Assembly: GCA_021927905.1 (NCBI GenBank)
Contig: BLLK01000042.1
Location: 1 to 64,000 of the forward strand
Source of the DNA: Chaetoceros tenuissimus
Taxonomy: Eukaryota; Bacillariophyta; Thalassiosirophyceae; Chaetocerotales; Chaetocerotaceae
Length of the DNA stretch: 64,000 nt
Direction of reading: 5' to 3'
Under the pieces are notes generated by a model, which did no database searches, had not been told where the DNA came from, and worked only from the letters and a program-made list of their open reading frames with translations. Below are positions 52,211 through 63,049 of this stretch, piece after piece. Both the position numbers and the translations under genes were made by a program. The stretch's first letter is position 1; the number at the start of each line of letters is the position of its first letter.

Positions 52211-55200
52211 ATGTTCATGTCTACTCGTCACATCATGCGCTTATGGGGAACAATTGCTTCCTTTGCTCTAGTAGCAAATGTGGCATATGCTGAGAGTTTA
52301 CTTTCTTTCTACCTCGCAGAAAATGATTCATGTTCTCCTCAAGAACATGTGAAAAGTCAAGAAGATTGCAATCTCGCTGCTGCTCAAATGCGACTGAAAG
52401 ATATGGGAGGAAACGGTGTATCTTCTTTCAATGCGACAGCTTATAAACATCTCATCTATAAGGCAGGTTGCTATGCGCATGTTATTAGAGATGACAACGG
52501 CGATTCTTCAGATTACTATCATATTGAATTCTTTTCTGGTCAGGACTTGGCAGGAGAGTTGAAAGGTTTTCCAGTATGCAAGATGAGTGAAGAGGAGAGT
52601 TTTTTGAGATACAATCAAACAGTAGGAAGCACTGAGAACCTTCAAAATTCTACGATGATGACAAGATTATTCAACAGAACACGTTCTAAACGATCTAAAT
52701 CAAAGAATTCAGATGCTACGTTGGCACCAAAGGAGGGACAACATGATAAAGGCATTCGTGTTCGAGGTTCCAAGGTTGATGGAAAGACGAAAAGCAAATT
52801 AGGCTCATCTAAAAGCAAAACTCCCAAGATACTTGGAAGGTACAAGAGAGCCAAGAGTAACATCGATGGTAAAGGTTCAAAAGGGAATGTATCTTCTTGC
52901 AAGAGCGCGAGCGAGAAAAGTTCCAAAAGTGGAAGAAGACCAAAAGCCTTCTACAATGGAAAGAAGGGTCGAAGAAGCAAAGGTACCAAAGCACCTTCAC
53001 AGGATACCAAAGCACCTAGAGTCTCATCATCAAAGGATACCAAAGCACCAAAAGCGAGAGATTCTCTAGCAAATGGAAAGTCAAAGGGGAATTTGATGAA
53101 AAATAAGTCGAATGGTATTGGTGGGTATAAGGGACGGAAGTCTAAGTCTGCAAAAGGTAGCAGTCCAACGAAAGGGAAAGGTCATCAATGTTCCACAGAG
53201 TCTCCCTCTCCAGAGCCATCAGTCTTCCCAGTAGAAGATCCCTCATCAATACCATCCGAGTTCCCCTCAAGTGCCCCTACCCCTACACCTCCAATCATTT
53301 TAGCATTTGATACGTGCATTCCTGGTTGTCAAAACAACACTGTTGACGCTACAATAGAGAAAAAATTTGAGGAAATAATTCGCGCATATGCCTTCGGTAC
53401 TCAACTTGCGCCTGGAGATATCTCGCTCAAATTCAGTGCCTCAAAGAATGACTGCTTGCCTTGTAATGGCGGCAGTCGTAGGTCTTTAGAAGATTTACTT
53501 CTATTACAAAATGAGATAACTGCTGAAATAGAAGTTCAAGACACTGTGTTGGTAGAAGAAGTAGATTCCTTGACTGTTGTAACCAACATGGAAGCAAATA
53601 TAGACAGCATCAACTCAGATTTACAGGAAATAGGTGTGGTTGTGAACACAATTGAGGTCCAGACATCTGCCCCAACTGCAGCTCCTATTCCTATTTCAAC
53701 GGAACCACCTTCTCCTCCACCGGCAGAGCTTAGTAGAGCTGTTCTTGCAAGAGAAATGAACTTGGAAAGACGCAGATTGTCTACAGCTCTTGAAGAAGAA
53801 AATGAAGAAAGAAACGAGAAAACAAGTCCTGAAATGCTGAATGACCTCTTCATAAGCGAAAATTATTATGCGGATCTACCAGAGTTTGTAACAGTTGGTA
53901 CAAATGATCCTTTTCACTGCAAATGTGTAGACTGCAATGATGATGAAGTTTGCGGAGGACTTTGGACAGCAAAGAATTTTGATAATAGCGATTCAAGAGA
54001 CAATTTACAAAAGAAACAAATACACATAATCATATCCCATTGTAAGAATCCCCTAGATTGGGTGGAATCTTTCACTGAAGGGTACGAAATTGCCAGTATT
54101 CATGTTGTGACAAAGTGTGGAGAGGATATTGAAAAGATAAAGGCTCCTAGTAAAGCAACCATTGAGATCCTTGAGAACATCGGAAGGTGTGATCACACAT
54201 ATGCATACTACATTGCAAATATTCTTCCTCAAAAAGTAGATAAGGACAGAGAAGGTGACTCTATTGTTGTATTCTTAAAGGACGACATCAGTGAGAAAAA
54301 CTTTCATCAAGCAGGCCACTGGAACACTTTCGAAGGTTTGCTGAGTCTCGCCTCTAGTGATAATGGGTTTGGATGTGGAGTGAATAGTGATGGTTCTCAT
54401 GTTTCATTTGGACCACACAGTTTTCTACTTTCGGCATATCATGAAGTGAAATCTCTATTTGAATTCGCGATGGAGAGTTACGGTAGGAATATTAAAGGTT
54501 ATGCTGTTGATGAAAGTGAGTTCTTATCACAATTTTCAACTTTTGGCCAGTGGTGGGAACATTTGCATATTGAAGAGGATCTTCCAGAACTTATCCAGGT
54601 CTGTTATGGAGGCGTATTTGCAGCTTCTACAAATAATGTTTACAGAAGAGAGATGTCCATTTGGAAGACGATCGAGAAGAGTTTATCTCGAGGAAGCAAT
54701 ATTCAAGAAGGTCACTATGCAGAGCGTTCATGGGCAGCGTTAATGTCAACTCCATTACAGCCTTTTCAGATCGAAGCACTGAAGGAAAAGGCAGATGGAG
54801 TTTACATGAATAAGAGCTCAATGCATGGAGCGTTGCTTACTCGTCCCCAATTGTACCTCCACATTGGTACTTTTGGTACTACTTCCACGGAATATCTCGC
54901 AGATGCACTCATCGACTATAAGACAGAACTAAAGTCCGATGGCTACAATATCGCTGTACATGGGAAATTTGATAATGGGGCTCACGGCTTTCCAAATGTA
55001 GATAGACTAGGTTCTTGTATGTGGTCTGATATGAACAAAAGACTATTTCCGGAATACATGAAAGAAGCTGCTGTATGCGAAAGTAATGTTCTACAGGACT
55101 TGAGTGAATTCATGGACAATACGTTGAAAGAACAGAATGATTTGATTATTTCAAACCCATGGTTGGTACGACCTGGTACTGCTGAATCCCTTGCAATATA

Positions 55201-57310
55201 TTTAAACCCTGTCTGGGATGTTAAGACGGTGGTGTACTATCGTCGTTATTTTGAGTGGATCACACTATTGTACAATGAGTGGAGACAAGATTTGCTGTTA
55301 CATTTATCACCCGAGGCAATTCCATCAAGTTCATTCCGTTATATTGATTTTCTGCGCGAATATAACAAAAGACTCTTTTATGGAAAAGATGTCAACGAGG
55401 ATGGTTTCCCAGTTCGTGATTTGGGATCAGATTCTAACCATCGAAGTACAATAGGAAAATCACGCAAGGTCTACTTAGATAAATTTGATATTATTTCGGA
55501 TAGTGATATCGAGGAACTAACAGATCTTCAGGAATCACCATACTATGCCGCAAAGCAGTATTTTGCGGTGCCTAGGTTACGTGACGTTGTTGTGGTCAAC
55601 TTTCATGACATTAGAGGTGTTGAGGTTAATTTCTTTTGTAATGTCCTTGATGATGCAGACGAAACATGTAAAGCTGCAGTAGATACTGAAGAATTGTTAG
55701 GTGATGCGGGGCTTGGAGACGAATCTTTTGTTCAGAACGGATCACCATTTCTCTTGGAAACAGCGGTTGGAGATATTGTCATTGCAGCTATTGTCAAGAA
55801 TAAACTGAACTTTGAAAAGACAAAAAGAAAGGGAAAGTTTAATCTACAACTGAACTTATGGAATCACATGGTCGAAAAATCTCTTGACCAAAGAAATGTG
55901 ACAGTCCAAGATCTTCCTTCTGAATGCCTCTACTCGTTTGAGTCAGAAAAACTTCTTGAAGTTTCACTCGCGTATGAGAAAAGAATGCTTCCAGCTTTCT
56001 TCTCCACCAGAAGGGGTGCAAAGCATTTGAGGAAATCATTCAAGCGTTGGAGATTTTGCTCAGTAGACACAAAAGAGATTCTTGAAAGCTCGGAATGGGA
56101 TTTCATTTTTGAAAACATGAATGACTTTACTTTGCACAACCAGAGTACAAAGGCCTATGTTCATATCGGAGCACCGAAAACAGGAAGTACATCAATCCAG
56201 GATACTTTGGCAGCTGATAGACTTTATTTGAAAGAGGATAAATTCTTTGTTGCTGTCCATGGTCAAGTTCGACCTCCAGGTACTGAAGAGTATATAATTG
56301 ACAACATGCTTGTCAAGTGCGATCAACTAGGAGCATGTGTGTGGTCTGAAGAGGAACGCGAGATCGTGGTTCAAGGAAGTGGTGACGAAGATGCTGGAAA
56401 ATGTCCAGATTATCTGCTACATGAGTTTGATAGATTTGTATCCATGGCGAAGGAACAGAAAAGCAACATTGTCATCTCCAACGAGTGGCTCAATCGAAAA
56501 TCTTCAGAAGATGGGTTGTCAAAACTGCTCCAGGATTTTGATACAACGATTGTGATTTACTATCGCCGTTTCTACGACTGGATGATTAGTGCTCACTATC
56601 AATGGCATTTTGATTTGGGTACGTCTTCATTCCAAGCGCTTCAAGGCAAAATTAGACTCGTCGACTTCATCCGAATGTTTTGCCAGCGGCTCTTTGCTCT
56701 TGAGATTTCAAACCTACATGCTGATACAGCTCTAGCAGGTCTCACAGATATTAATGAATACACATGGCACGCCTACAAGAGATATAGCAGAATTCCAGAA
56801 TTTGATGAAAATATCCAGATTGTCAACTTTCATGATGGACACATTATCAAATCCTTCTATTGTGATGTCTTGAAAGCTCCAAAGGCGTGCGAGTTAGAAA
56901 CTAAACGCCTCGAAGAGAAGCATTCTACGAGAACAAGAAGCAAATCAAGCACAATGTTGTTCGACTTGGCTGTTGGTATACACTGGTCGAAACATACAGA
57001 GATTGATGAGAAAAAAACTATTGAAGATTTTCATAAGACTGCTGAGAAATTGAAAGAACGTTTGTTGGCTAGAGGCTTGAGTGAAGAAGATCTACCAAGA
57101 GAGTGTCTTTCTAGTTCTGAACAGGACTTATTACTAAGAGTCTCATTGGAATATGAGAATATTCTTTTACCATCAGGCTCATTTAGCGACAAGGGAAAAG
57201 ATGCAATGAGAAAAGATTTTGCCAAGTACTCCAACAACAACAGATTTTGCTCAGTTAATCTGGACATTGTGAACGATCCTAATTGGAGATTTCTTCTTCA
57301 GCAAATCTAG
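52211..57310 (+). CDS. Secreted Lys/Ser-rich DUF3431 - double sulfotransferase fusion protein
   Basis: Predicted 1699 residues in one exon from the ATG at 52211 (an in-frame TTG lies 15 nt upstream). Order: signal peptide (RLWGTIASFALVANVAYA), a Cys-containing domain to about 135, a Lys/Ser/Gly-rich region (about 157-325) with KxxK pairs and three [GD]TKAP repeats, and a Pro/Ser linker. A SEA-like segment (about 360-490), a second Pro linker and a DUF3431 domain (about 601-860; YGGVFAAS, NIQEGHYAERSWAAL) follow. Then come two sulfotransferase-like domains (from about 882 and 1316). The second has the PAPS site HIGAPKTGSTS; the first reads HIGTFGTTSTE and lacks the Lys. YYRR-W repeats mark the 3'-phosphate region of both. 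RRSL and RRRL sites could be RXL cleavage sites. Expected to be secretory; function unproven. Confidence 0.82.
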   Translation: MFMSTRHIMRLWGTIASFALVANVAYAESLLSFYLAENDSCSPQEHVKSQEDCNLAAAQMRLKDMGGNGVSSFNATAYKHLIYKAGCYAHVIRDDNGDSSDYYHIEFFSGQDLAGELKGFPVCKMSEEESFLRYNQTVGSTENLQNSTMMTRLFNRTRSKRSKSKNSDATLAPKEGQHDKGIRVRGSKVDGKTKSKLGSSKSKTPKILGRYKRAKSNIDGKGSKGNVSSCKSASEKSSKSGRRPKAFYNGKKGRRSKGTKAPSQDTKAPRVSSSKDTKAPKARDSLANGKSKGNLMKNKSNGIGGYKGRKSKSAKGSSPTKGKGHQCSTESPSPEPSVFPVEDPSSIPSEFPSSAPTPTPPIILAFDTCIPGCQNNTVDATIEKKFEEIIRAYAFGTQLAPGDISLKFSASKNDCLPCNGGSRRSLEDLLLLQNEITAEIEVQDTVLVEEVDSLTVVTNMEANIDSINSDLQEIGVVVNTIEVQTSAPTAAPIPISTEPPSPPPAELSRAVLAREMNLERRRLSTALEEENEERNEKTSPEMLNDLFISENYYADLPEFVTVGTNDPFHCKCVDCNDDEVCGGLWTAKNFDNSDSRDNLQKKQIHIIISHCKNPLDWVESFTEGYEIASIHVVTKCGEDIEKIKAPSKATIEILENIGRCDHTYAYYIANILPQKVDKDREGDSIVVFLKDDISEKNFHQAGHWNTFEGLLSLASSDNGFGCGVNSDGSHVSFGPHSFLLSAYHEVKSLFEFAMESYGRNIKGYAVDESEFLSQFSTFGQWWEHLHIEEDLPELIQVCYGGVFAASTNNVYRREMSIWKTIEKSLSRGSNIQEGHYAERSWAALMSTPLQPFQIEALKEKADGVYMNKSSMHGALLTRPQLYLHIGTFGTTSTEYLADALIDYKTELKSDGYNIAVHGKFDNGAHGFPNVDRLGSCMWSDMNKRLFPEYMKEAAVCESNVLQDLSEFMDNTLKEQNDLIISNPWLVRPGTAESLAIYLNPVWDVKTVVYYRRYFEWITLLYNEWRQDLLLHLSPEAIPSSSFRYIDFLREYNKRLFYGKDVNEDGFPVRDLGSDSNHRSTIGKSRKVYLDKFDIISDSDIEELTDLQESPYYAAKQYFAVPRLRDVVVVNFHDIRGVEVNFFCNVLDDADETCKAAVDTEELLGDAGLGDESFVQNGSPFLLETAVGDIVIAAIVKNKLNFEKTKRKGKFNLQLNLWNHMVEKSLDQRNVTVQDLPSECLYSFESEKLLEVSLAYEKRMLPAFFSTRRGAKHLRKSFKRWRFCSVDTKEILESSEWDFIFENMNDFTLHNQSTKAYVHIGAPKTGSTSIQDTLAADRLYLKEDKFFVAVHGQVRPPGTEEYIIDNMLVKCDQLGACVWSEEEREIVVQGSGDEDAGKCPDYLLHEFDRFVSMAKEQKSNIVISNEWLNRKSSEDGLSKLLQDFDTTIVIYYRRFYDWMISAHYQWHFDLGTSSFQALQGKIRLVDFIRMFCQRLFALEISNLHADTALAGLTDINEYTWHAYKRYSRIPEFDENIQIVNFHDGHIIKSFYCDVLKAPKACELETKRLEEKHSTRTRSKSSTMLFDLAVGIHWSKHTEIDEKKTIEDFHKTAEKLKERLLARGLSEEDLPRECLSSSEQDLLLRVSLEYENILLPSGSFSDKGKDAMRKDFAKYSNNNRFCSVNLDIVNDPNWRFLLQQI

Positions 57311-57779
57311 CTGAATCAATTTCCATGTTTATGCCTGATGACACTGAGTCAAAATATGGGAAGGGGTAAATTAATTTTAATTTGTTTGTTATGAAACTCT
57401 ATGTGAACTGACGATACTCAACGAAAAATCAAGTTTAGTTATTATTTTCATTAGAAAAGGTGGGAGTTGCATTCTAACCCAAAGAAAGTCTTATAATTGA
57501 ACTTTTACATATTTATATCATGTTCTTCACTTTTTGGGCTCGGTAGGTTTCGCTTGGTAAACTGAAAAAATGACCAATGACAATAATTGAAATTGATGAT
57601 ACACAATAGGTTATATTCCTCACGTGGGAGTAACTCGCATCTCCCCCTGCACTTGAAAAATGATGGAGGTATTACGTATTACCACTCTACTATATCTATA
57701 CCTTAGGTATACAACGTTAACTTTCAATCGAACTAACAATATTCTAGTCACCATATATCTTTTGTAATTGAAGAAAAGA
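57311..57779. other. Intergenic region between two plus-strand genes
   Basis: No gene is seen. It holds the 3' flank of the giant gene and the 5' flank of the Pkr1-like gene; a GGTATTACGTATTACC palindrome lies at about 57667-57682. Confidence 0.5.
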
Positions 57780-58058
57780 ATGTCTTTTGTACAGCAAATA
57801 TTGGCTCCAGGAGGAGGGATACTATTGATTCCGTTCATCCGAAGCGTAATCATGTGTTTATTCATGACCACCGTCACAGCATTTTTGTGTGGTGTTGCTC
57901 GAATCCACATGGCCATTCTATCTGTTCTTGCAGGAGGTTTGCTACTCTCTATTTCCTTCTTCGTGTCAGAGTTCGAAAAGGTTCAAAAGTCGAGAAACGG
58001 CCCAAGTACTTCGACTGGTGTATCTTCATCCGCAGGAGAACGAGCAAAGACGGACTGA
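57780..58058 (+). CDS. Pkr1-like ER membrane protein
   Basis: Predicted 92 residues from the ATG MSFVQQILAPGGG (the frame opens upstream only with TTG). Two transmembrane segments are visible: LLIPFIRSVIMCLFMTTVTAFLCGV and MAILSVLAGGLLLSISFFV, followed by SEFEKVQKSRN and a Ser-rich tail. This layout, with FVQ.I..PG at the start and [AS]EFEK after the second helix, matches Pkr1, an ER factor needed for V-ATPase assembly in yeast. The gene is short but has a clear family pattern. It is convergent with the ArfGAP gene. Confidence 0.7.
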   Translation: MSFVQQILAPGGGILLIPFIRSVIMCLFMTTVTAFLCGVARIHMAILSVLAGGLLLSISFFVSEFEKVQKSRNGPSTSTGVSSSAGERAKTD

Positions 58059-58530
58059 GAGGCTGATGGAAGAATGAAAAAAGACCACATTTTTTAATTT
58101 CTTGAATTGGATTCTGAATTTTATTGGAGTGTTTCTGTCCATGCAATGGATCACACATGATTTTCAGTTTGACATTGCAGAAAGCATGTTCATGTATTAG
58201 GAGTAGGTCTATCCAAAAGGGTCATCACATTCTTTCCTGTAGACAACTTTTTTATAAATAAATAAAACAAAACATAAATAGATATACTTTCCACCATAAC
58301 AAAACAGATTCTGCATTTTAAAATTAAATTGTATGGTCACTGTCGTTACATATGCTGCGACCATCACTAAATGAATAACTCATCTCATAATCACGTTTCA
58401 GAGCTTCATCATCTTTTTGAGTGTTGTTGGGCTCTTCCGTCATTTCCAAATGGAAATCATTACTTTTCCCTCTGATATCCTTCAAGCACAGATCCTGAGT
58501 AACTTCCTCTCCACTCGAACATGTTTGCAG
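58059..58530. other. Convergent 3' intergenic region
   Basis: AT-rich 3' flanks of two convergent genes. No gene or notable repeat is seen. Confidence 0.5.
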
Positions 58531-59999
58531 TCATGCACCAAATGATGCAAAAAAGTCATCATCTGTATCTACTTTCATTTTTGCAACAGCAGGTTTACTT
58601 GGCGTCCGTGATACAGATGCAGTTGGCTTCTTTGTAGCCATGGACTTTGCATTTTCTCTGATTTTCATTTGTCTTTGCATATATTCTGCGTCACTTTCAC
58701 CTGGAAGTGGAGCTGCACTATTGAGATCAGAAGCCGAAGTATTGGATGACATCGATGCAGATCGAGAGCCATTGAATCCATTACTACTCCCAGCAGAGTG
58801 AGTCGAGGAATGAACTGATTTTTGCGTGTTTGGCGCAGCGCTGTCACTTCCGAACCCAGAATACATATTATTTGACCCTCTTGCTGTCTTTTCCATTCTC
58901 ATTTTTTCATTTAAAGAACTGAATCCATCTCCATCACTTGATCCACCAAGACTAAGTCCTTCCATGTTCAAATTATTTGCCACTTGGTTTGCAGTAGAAC
59001 TGAGACTATTCCACAATCCCATACCCATACTTCCGACATCTTTCGCAACATTCTTGGCTCCATCACTCGTTACAGTTTCCTTTGCAAGAGAAAAGACGGA
59101 AGAGAAACCGGAAGCTGCAGATCCCAAACCTGTCGAAAGTGTATCCGTAAAAGAAGACATATCAAGACCTCCAGCCCCACTATAAGTTGATGGATGTGGA
59201 GATGACCCAACGCCTCCCATGGTCCGTTTTCCATTCATCCCTCCATTTCCAAACTTCGCTGCCATTCGTGCCTTTGCTTCTTCACGAAGTCTAGTCTGAC
59301 GCTGAATGTATTGCGCATCAGTCTCACCTGCTAAACGCTCCATACCATTTGGATCATTAGATGCACCTTTTGCTGCTGCCGAAGCAGGAGCCATACGCAT
59401 GTTCCCACTAGAAGGAGCACTACTTGCACCACTAGATTGTCTCGACACATTTTTAGGTGGTGGAAGAGAAGTTGGTTCCGGTCTTCCTTCTGCTCTAGCC
59501 TTTAGTACTTCTTTGTAGAGCGCAGCAGCTTGTGATTCATATTTTTCTTTAATGGATGCAGTTTTAGACACACCCTTTGCATGAAGGTAATTGTTGCATG
59601 CGTCATTTCCTCCAGCTTTCATGAGTTTCAATTGTGCTGGTGTCCATGAGTCCATAGCTATCGATCTTACAAAAGAGATGTGTACTCCCAATGACCTGAT
59701 ATGTGTATAAATTGAAAGAGTGAGTAAAGTATTGGTAAGCTTTGTTTTGTGACCATGAAAAGTCATGAAATGGAAATACTACCACCAGCTAGCTAGGGTA
59801 ATGTATGCAAAAAATGCCAAACTCGCTTTCAAACAACACTGCAGTACACTCACCTATGAACTCCAGAGCACTCAAGACAAAATACATTTCCAAAACTGAC
59901 ACTTGCCCACTGAGGATGTTTCATTCCACAATCACAACACTTGTCGTTTCCAGGGATGGCCTTGACGACCTTTAGATCTTCTGGTTTCATTTGCGACAT
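58531..59999 (-). CDS. ArfGAP1-like GTPase-activating protein
   Basis: The gene has two exons: 59999-59854 and 59695-58531, with a 158-nt intron (GTGAGT ... TATCAG), giving 436 residues. Exon 1 encodes the C4 zinc finger (CCDCGMKHPQWASVSFGNVFCLEC) and ends SGVH-R; exon 2 continues SLGVHISFVRSIAMDSW with the catalytic Arg region and ends the ArfGAP domain near residue 115. A Ser/Gly/Thr-rich segment (FTDTLSTGLGSAASGFSSVF...) resembles an ALPS curvature sensor, as in ArfGAP1. Two near-identical elements GE[ST]DA[EQ]Y[IM]QRQ..[IL]RE.AK flank it. The C-terminus VDTDDDFFASFGA is an acidic-Phe motif. Acts on Arf1 at Golgi membranes. Confidence 0.92.
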
Positions 60000-60615
60000 G
60001 ATGCAAAGTTCAATACTCTTTCGAAATGATATTTAGATAAAGAAAACGTTCAATGACGAGATGTATGGTCAAAGTCTCAATAGTAACCACTTTGCTGGTT
60101 ATGTTATTGTTTAATCCAATGCAGACACAGATAGTTTCGTGATGATGGTTTTGTTCTCCTTTTGGTTTTCTTGTGTTGTGTTTTCTTCTTCTACTCGTCC
60201 GACAAAGTCGGTCGCTAAAAAGTATTTGCTATTTTAGTATTTTGACACGTTAAAATGTCGTAGACATAAAGATCCGTGTAGCTAGGTTCAGGAATGTTGT
60301 TTCAAAAAAACAACGGATAAAATTCAATGAAATGACTTCATGTTTAAGTACAGTATCATGTAATACTCGTGATTGCTTGAACTAATACAAACCTATTCAC
60401 TACCCGTTGTACCATTGCAAAGCTCTTAGGTATTTACATAAGAAAGCTGAAAGTTCTCTCGGATTGAGTATCTAAAATTCAATTTGTAACTTACCGAGTC
60501 TCAATCTACAAAACATTCTGCATCTCATATTTATTTGTGGGACTTTATATTTTTACATCGCATACATAGAAGTGTATTCAAAAATCATATACATATATAC
60601 AAATTAGAACACAAA
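60000..60615. other. Divergent promoter region, ArfGAP / NTT transporter
   Basis: No gene is seen. The frame that opens before the NTT ATG (from about 60535) begins with TTG and is treated as 5' UTR. Confidence 0.5.
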
Positions 60616-62583
60616 ATGAGTGGAAGAGATCCATTTCCTATGCAGAGCGAAGAGGCTCGTCGTCTTGAAGCATCAGTGGCCAACACTCAGGGATCATCAT
60701 GGAATACCATGGGCACCTCCATTGACGTTTCCAATGAACGAGTCAACGATGAAACAGGATCCATTGAAGCTGAAGCATCACTTGTAGCCAAAGTAAACAG
60801 TACAAAGAAAAATGATCCTGAAGCTTCCATTTACGATGACATGGATACCCAGACCAAGGCTGAAAAGTATCTAGAAAATGAAGACGACTATCTAGACAAT
60901 CCTATGGCTTCTTCTTCTTCTTCTGGAGCATGCTCGTCAGGATTCATGTACAAAGTGAAAAAGAATTTGCTTATATTGCATAGATACCTATATGGTGATA
61001 AATTGCCTCCATCTGAGACAATTCGAACACTGTGTCTCTCGTCCACTCTGTTCTTTATGATTGGAGGATACTGGCTTCTGAGATCGCTCAAGGATCCCGT
61101 CCTGACAGCTTTGTGTGGTGTTACGGCTATTCCAAAGGCGAAAATGCTTTCTGTAGCTGTGGTTTTGTTTGTAGTATCCATCTACAATCGTCTTTTGGAT
61201 AATCCAAATCTATCCAAGCATACCCTCTTTTACATTTTTGGAATGTTTTACTTTGTACTATTTTCCATTATTTCCGTCCTTTTGACCCATCCTACTATTG
61301 GACTGCCAAATGAGACTCCTTCATATAGTCGTATACTTGGATGGGTGAGTTACTGCTCCATCGAGTCTTTCGGAAGTGTCATGGTTTCTCTCTTTTGGTC
61401 ATTTGCAAATTCAAACTTTAATTTGGAGAGTGCCAAGGCTAGTTATGGATTATTGGTGGCTACTGCTCAAATTGGAAGTATTCTCGGACCTACTATTGTG
61501 AATGTGTATGCAGAGACATTGGGCGTTGCAAAGATTTATGCATTTGGTGCTTTGGCTATGCTTTTATTACAGGGAGCAATGTTTTTATACATCAAGATTT
61601 ATGGGACTGATGAGACTCGTGCAAAGGAACAAGATGCTGATACTCAGCCAAAGAAGAAAAAGAAGGGAGCTGGTGTTTTGGAAGGATTGCATCTTTTCGC
61701 AAAGCACAACTATGTAAAGGGTATCTTTGCAATCAGTTGCTTGTTCATGGTGGAAGTTACGATTGTAGACTACACTATGAAGGTATTGGCAAAAGATCAC
61801 TTTTCTGGATTGTATCCATGTACTGCTGGAAATTCTTGTTGGGACGTTGTCAAGAATGAACCAAGGGGTATGAGTGCCGAGGCAACAGCTGCATTCACTA
61901 CTTTCATGGGATTGTTTGGACAAGCAACTAATACTCTTTCATTTCTTCTATCCTTCCTCGGAACAAGTGCCATCATTCGTAAATTGGGATTACGATTGAC
62001 TCTCTTGCTCTTCCCAAGTCTCTGTCTCATTGTCATTATCATTGTAAGATTGCACCCAACATTGTATGTTGTATTTGCAGCAATGATGGTTCTCAAGGCA
62101 AACTCATATGCCTTGAATAATCCAACCAAGGAAATGCTGTACCAACCAACATCGTCAGCAGTCCGATACAAGGCAAAGAGTTGGATTGACATTTTTGGTG
62201 CTAGAGGATCTAAAGCTCTTGGTAGTTTGGTTACCAATGCGTTTTCTGATTCCGCTTCTCACCTTGTCGCGAATGGATCTTTGGTCGGAATGTGTGTTGC
62301 TAGTTTCTTGATTTGGAATGCAAGGTTTATGGGAAGATCATTTGACGAATATGTCAAGACAGGATACATTGTAGGTGGCGAAGATGATGCTCAAAATACC
62401 AATGGTGATCATATTGAATTAGCAACTGAACAGAATGATTGTTCTGATACATCTTGTGGGATTTACGACGATGATGACATCAAAGAGAATGTATCGGATC
62501 ACAGCGACCCTAATGACGATGATGACAGCAATGATGATGGAGAAAAGGCGGACAATGATAAGCCAAAGACAGAACTTGTCTGA
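60616..62583 (+). CDS. NTT/TLC-family nucleotide transporter
   Basis: Predicted 655 residues. The ATG at 60616 ([17 protein letters not shown]) is chosen because the upstream frame has only a TTG. The transporter begins at about residue 120: [25 protein letters not shown], then [65 protein letters not shown] and the C-terminal [24 protein letters not shown]. These are the marks of bacterial/plastid ATP/ADP translocases, of which diatoms have several (NTT1-NTT8). About 11-12 transmembrane helices are expected. There is no signal or transit peptide, only a disordered acidic N-tail, and the C-tail is Asp-rich, so a non-plastid isoform is likely. Substrate unknown. Confidence 0.92.
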   Translation: MSGRDPFPMQSEEARRLEASVANTQGSSWNTMGTSIDVSNERVNDETGSIEAEASLVAKVNSTKKNDPEASIYDDMDTQTKAEKYLENEDDYLDNPMASSSSSGACSSGFMYKVKKNLLILHRYLYGDKLPPSETIRTLCLSSTLFFMIGGYWLLRSLKDPVLTALCGVTAIPKAKMLSVAVVLFVVSIYNRLLDNPNLSKHTLFYIFGMFYFVLFSIISVLLTHPTIGLPNETPSYSRILGWVSYCSIESFGSVMVSLFWSFANSNFNLESAKASYGLLVATAQIGSILGPTIVNVYAETLGVAKIYAFGALAMLLLQGAMFLYIKIYGTDETRAKEQDADTQPKKKKKGAGVLEGLHLFAKHNYVKGIFAISCLFMVEVTIVDYTMKVLAKDHFSGLYPCTAGNSCWDVVKNEPRGMSAEATAAFTTFMGLFGQATNTLSFLLSFLGTSAIIRKLGLRLTLLLFPSLCLIVIIIVRLHPTLYVVFAAMMVLKANSYALNNPTKEMLYQPTSSAVRYKAKSWIDIFGARGSKALGSLVTNAFSDSASHLVANGSLVGMCVASFLIWNARFMGRSFDEYVKTGYIVGGEDDAQNTNGDHIELATEQNDCSDTSCGIYDDDDIKENVSDHSDPNDDDDSNDDGEKADNDKPKTELV

Positions 62584-62976
62584 GAACTTTCTCACTTTAT
62601 TTCTCCACCCTATATATCCTTGCTATTTTCACCATACCAGGTATTTTTGTTTACCATTTTTTAAAACATAATAAATTAATTGATCATATTCAAAGTATAT
62701 TCAATATGTAGATCACTCAGCCCGCGTAATAGAGAAAATGGAAGGTTTCATACAAGGAAAGCGTACTTACAAGTGAATATATTCCAATGACAAAGTAACA
62801 TCATAGCAACAAGTTAAGAGGCATGCAAAGAACACAATAAGGTACCATACCATAGGTTTAAATACAATAAACAATAGAATAAGCGGTAAGGGTTAGCACT
62901 ACTACTTTCACCATCTCCACACAAATGGAACCAAAAGCAGAGACAACAAACAAAAGTAGACGATAAAAGGGTTTTT
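62584..62976. other. Intergenic region before tRNA
   Basis: AT-rich; it holds the 3' flank of the NTT gene and, on the minus strand just after the tRNA, a TTTT run that can stop RNA polymerase III. No gene is seen. Confidence 0.5.
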
Positions 62977-63049
62977 TGGAGGCTACGGGAATCGAACCCG
63001 TGACCTTCTGCATGCAAAGCAGACGCTCTACCAACTGAGCTAAGCCCCC
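62977..63049 (-). tRNA. tRNA-Ala (anticodon UGC)
   Basis: A 73-nt cloverleaf with no intron. The acceptor stem GGGGGCT pairs with AGCCTCC and discriminator A, including a G3-U70 wobble pair, the main identity element for alanyl-tRNA synthetase. The D-arm has AGCTCAGTTGGTAGAGC (A box), the anticodon stem TCTGC/GCAGA closes the loop TTTGCAT (anticodon TGC), and the T-arm is GGTTCGATTCC (B box). A TTTT tract follows 13 nt downstream. Confidence 0.97.
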
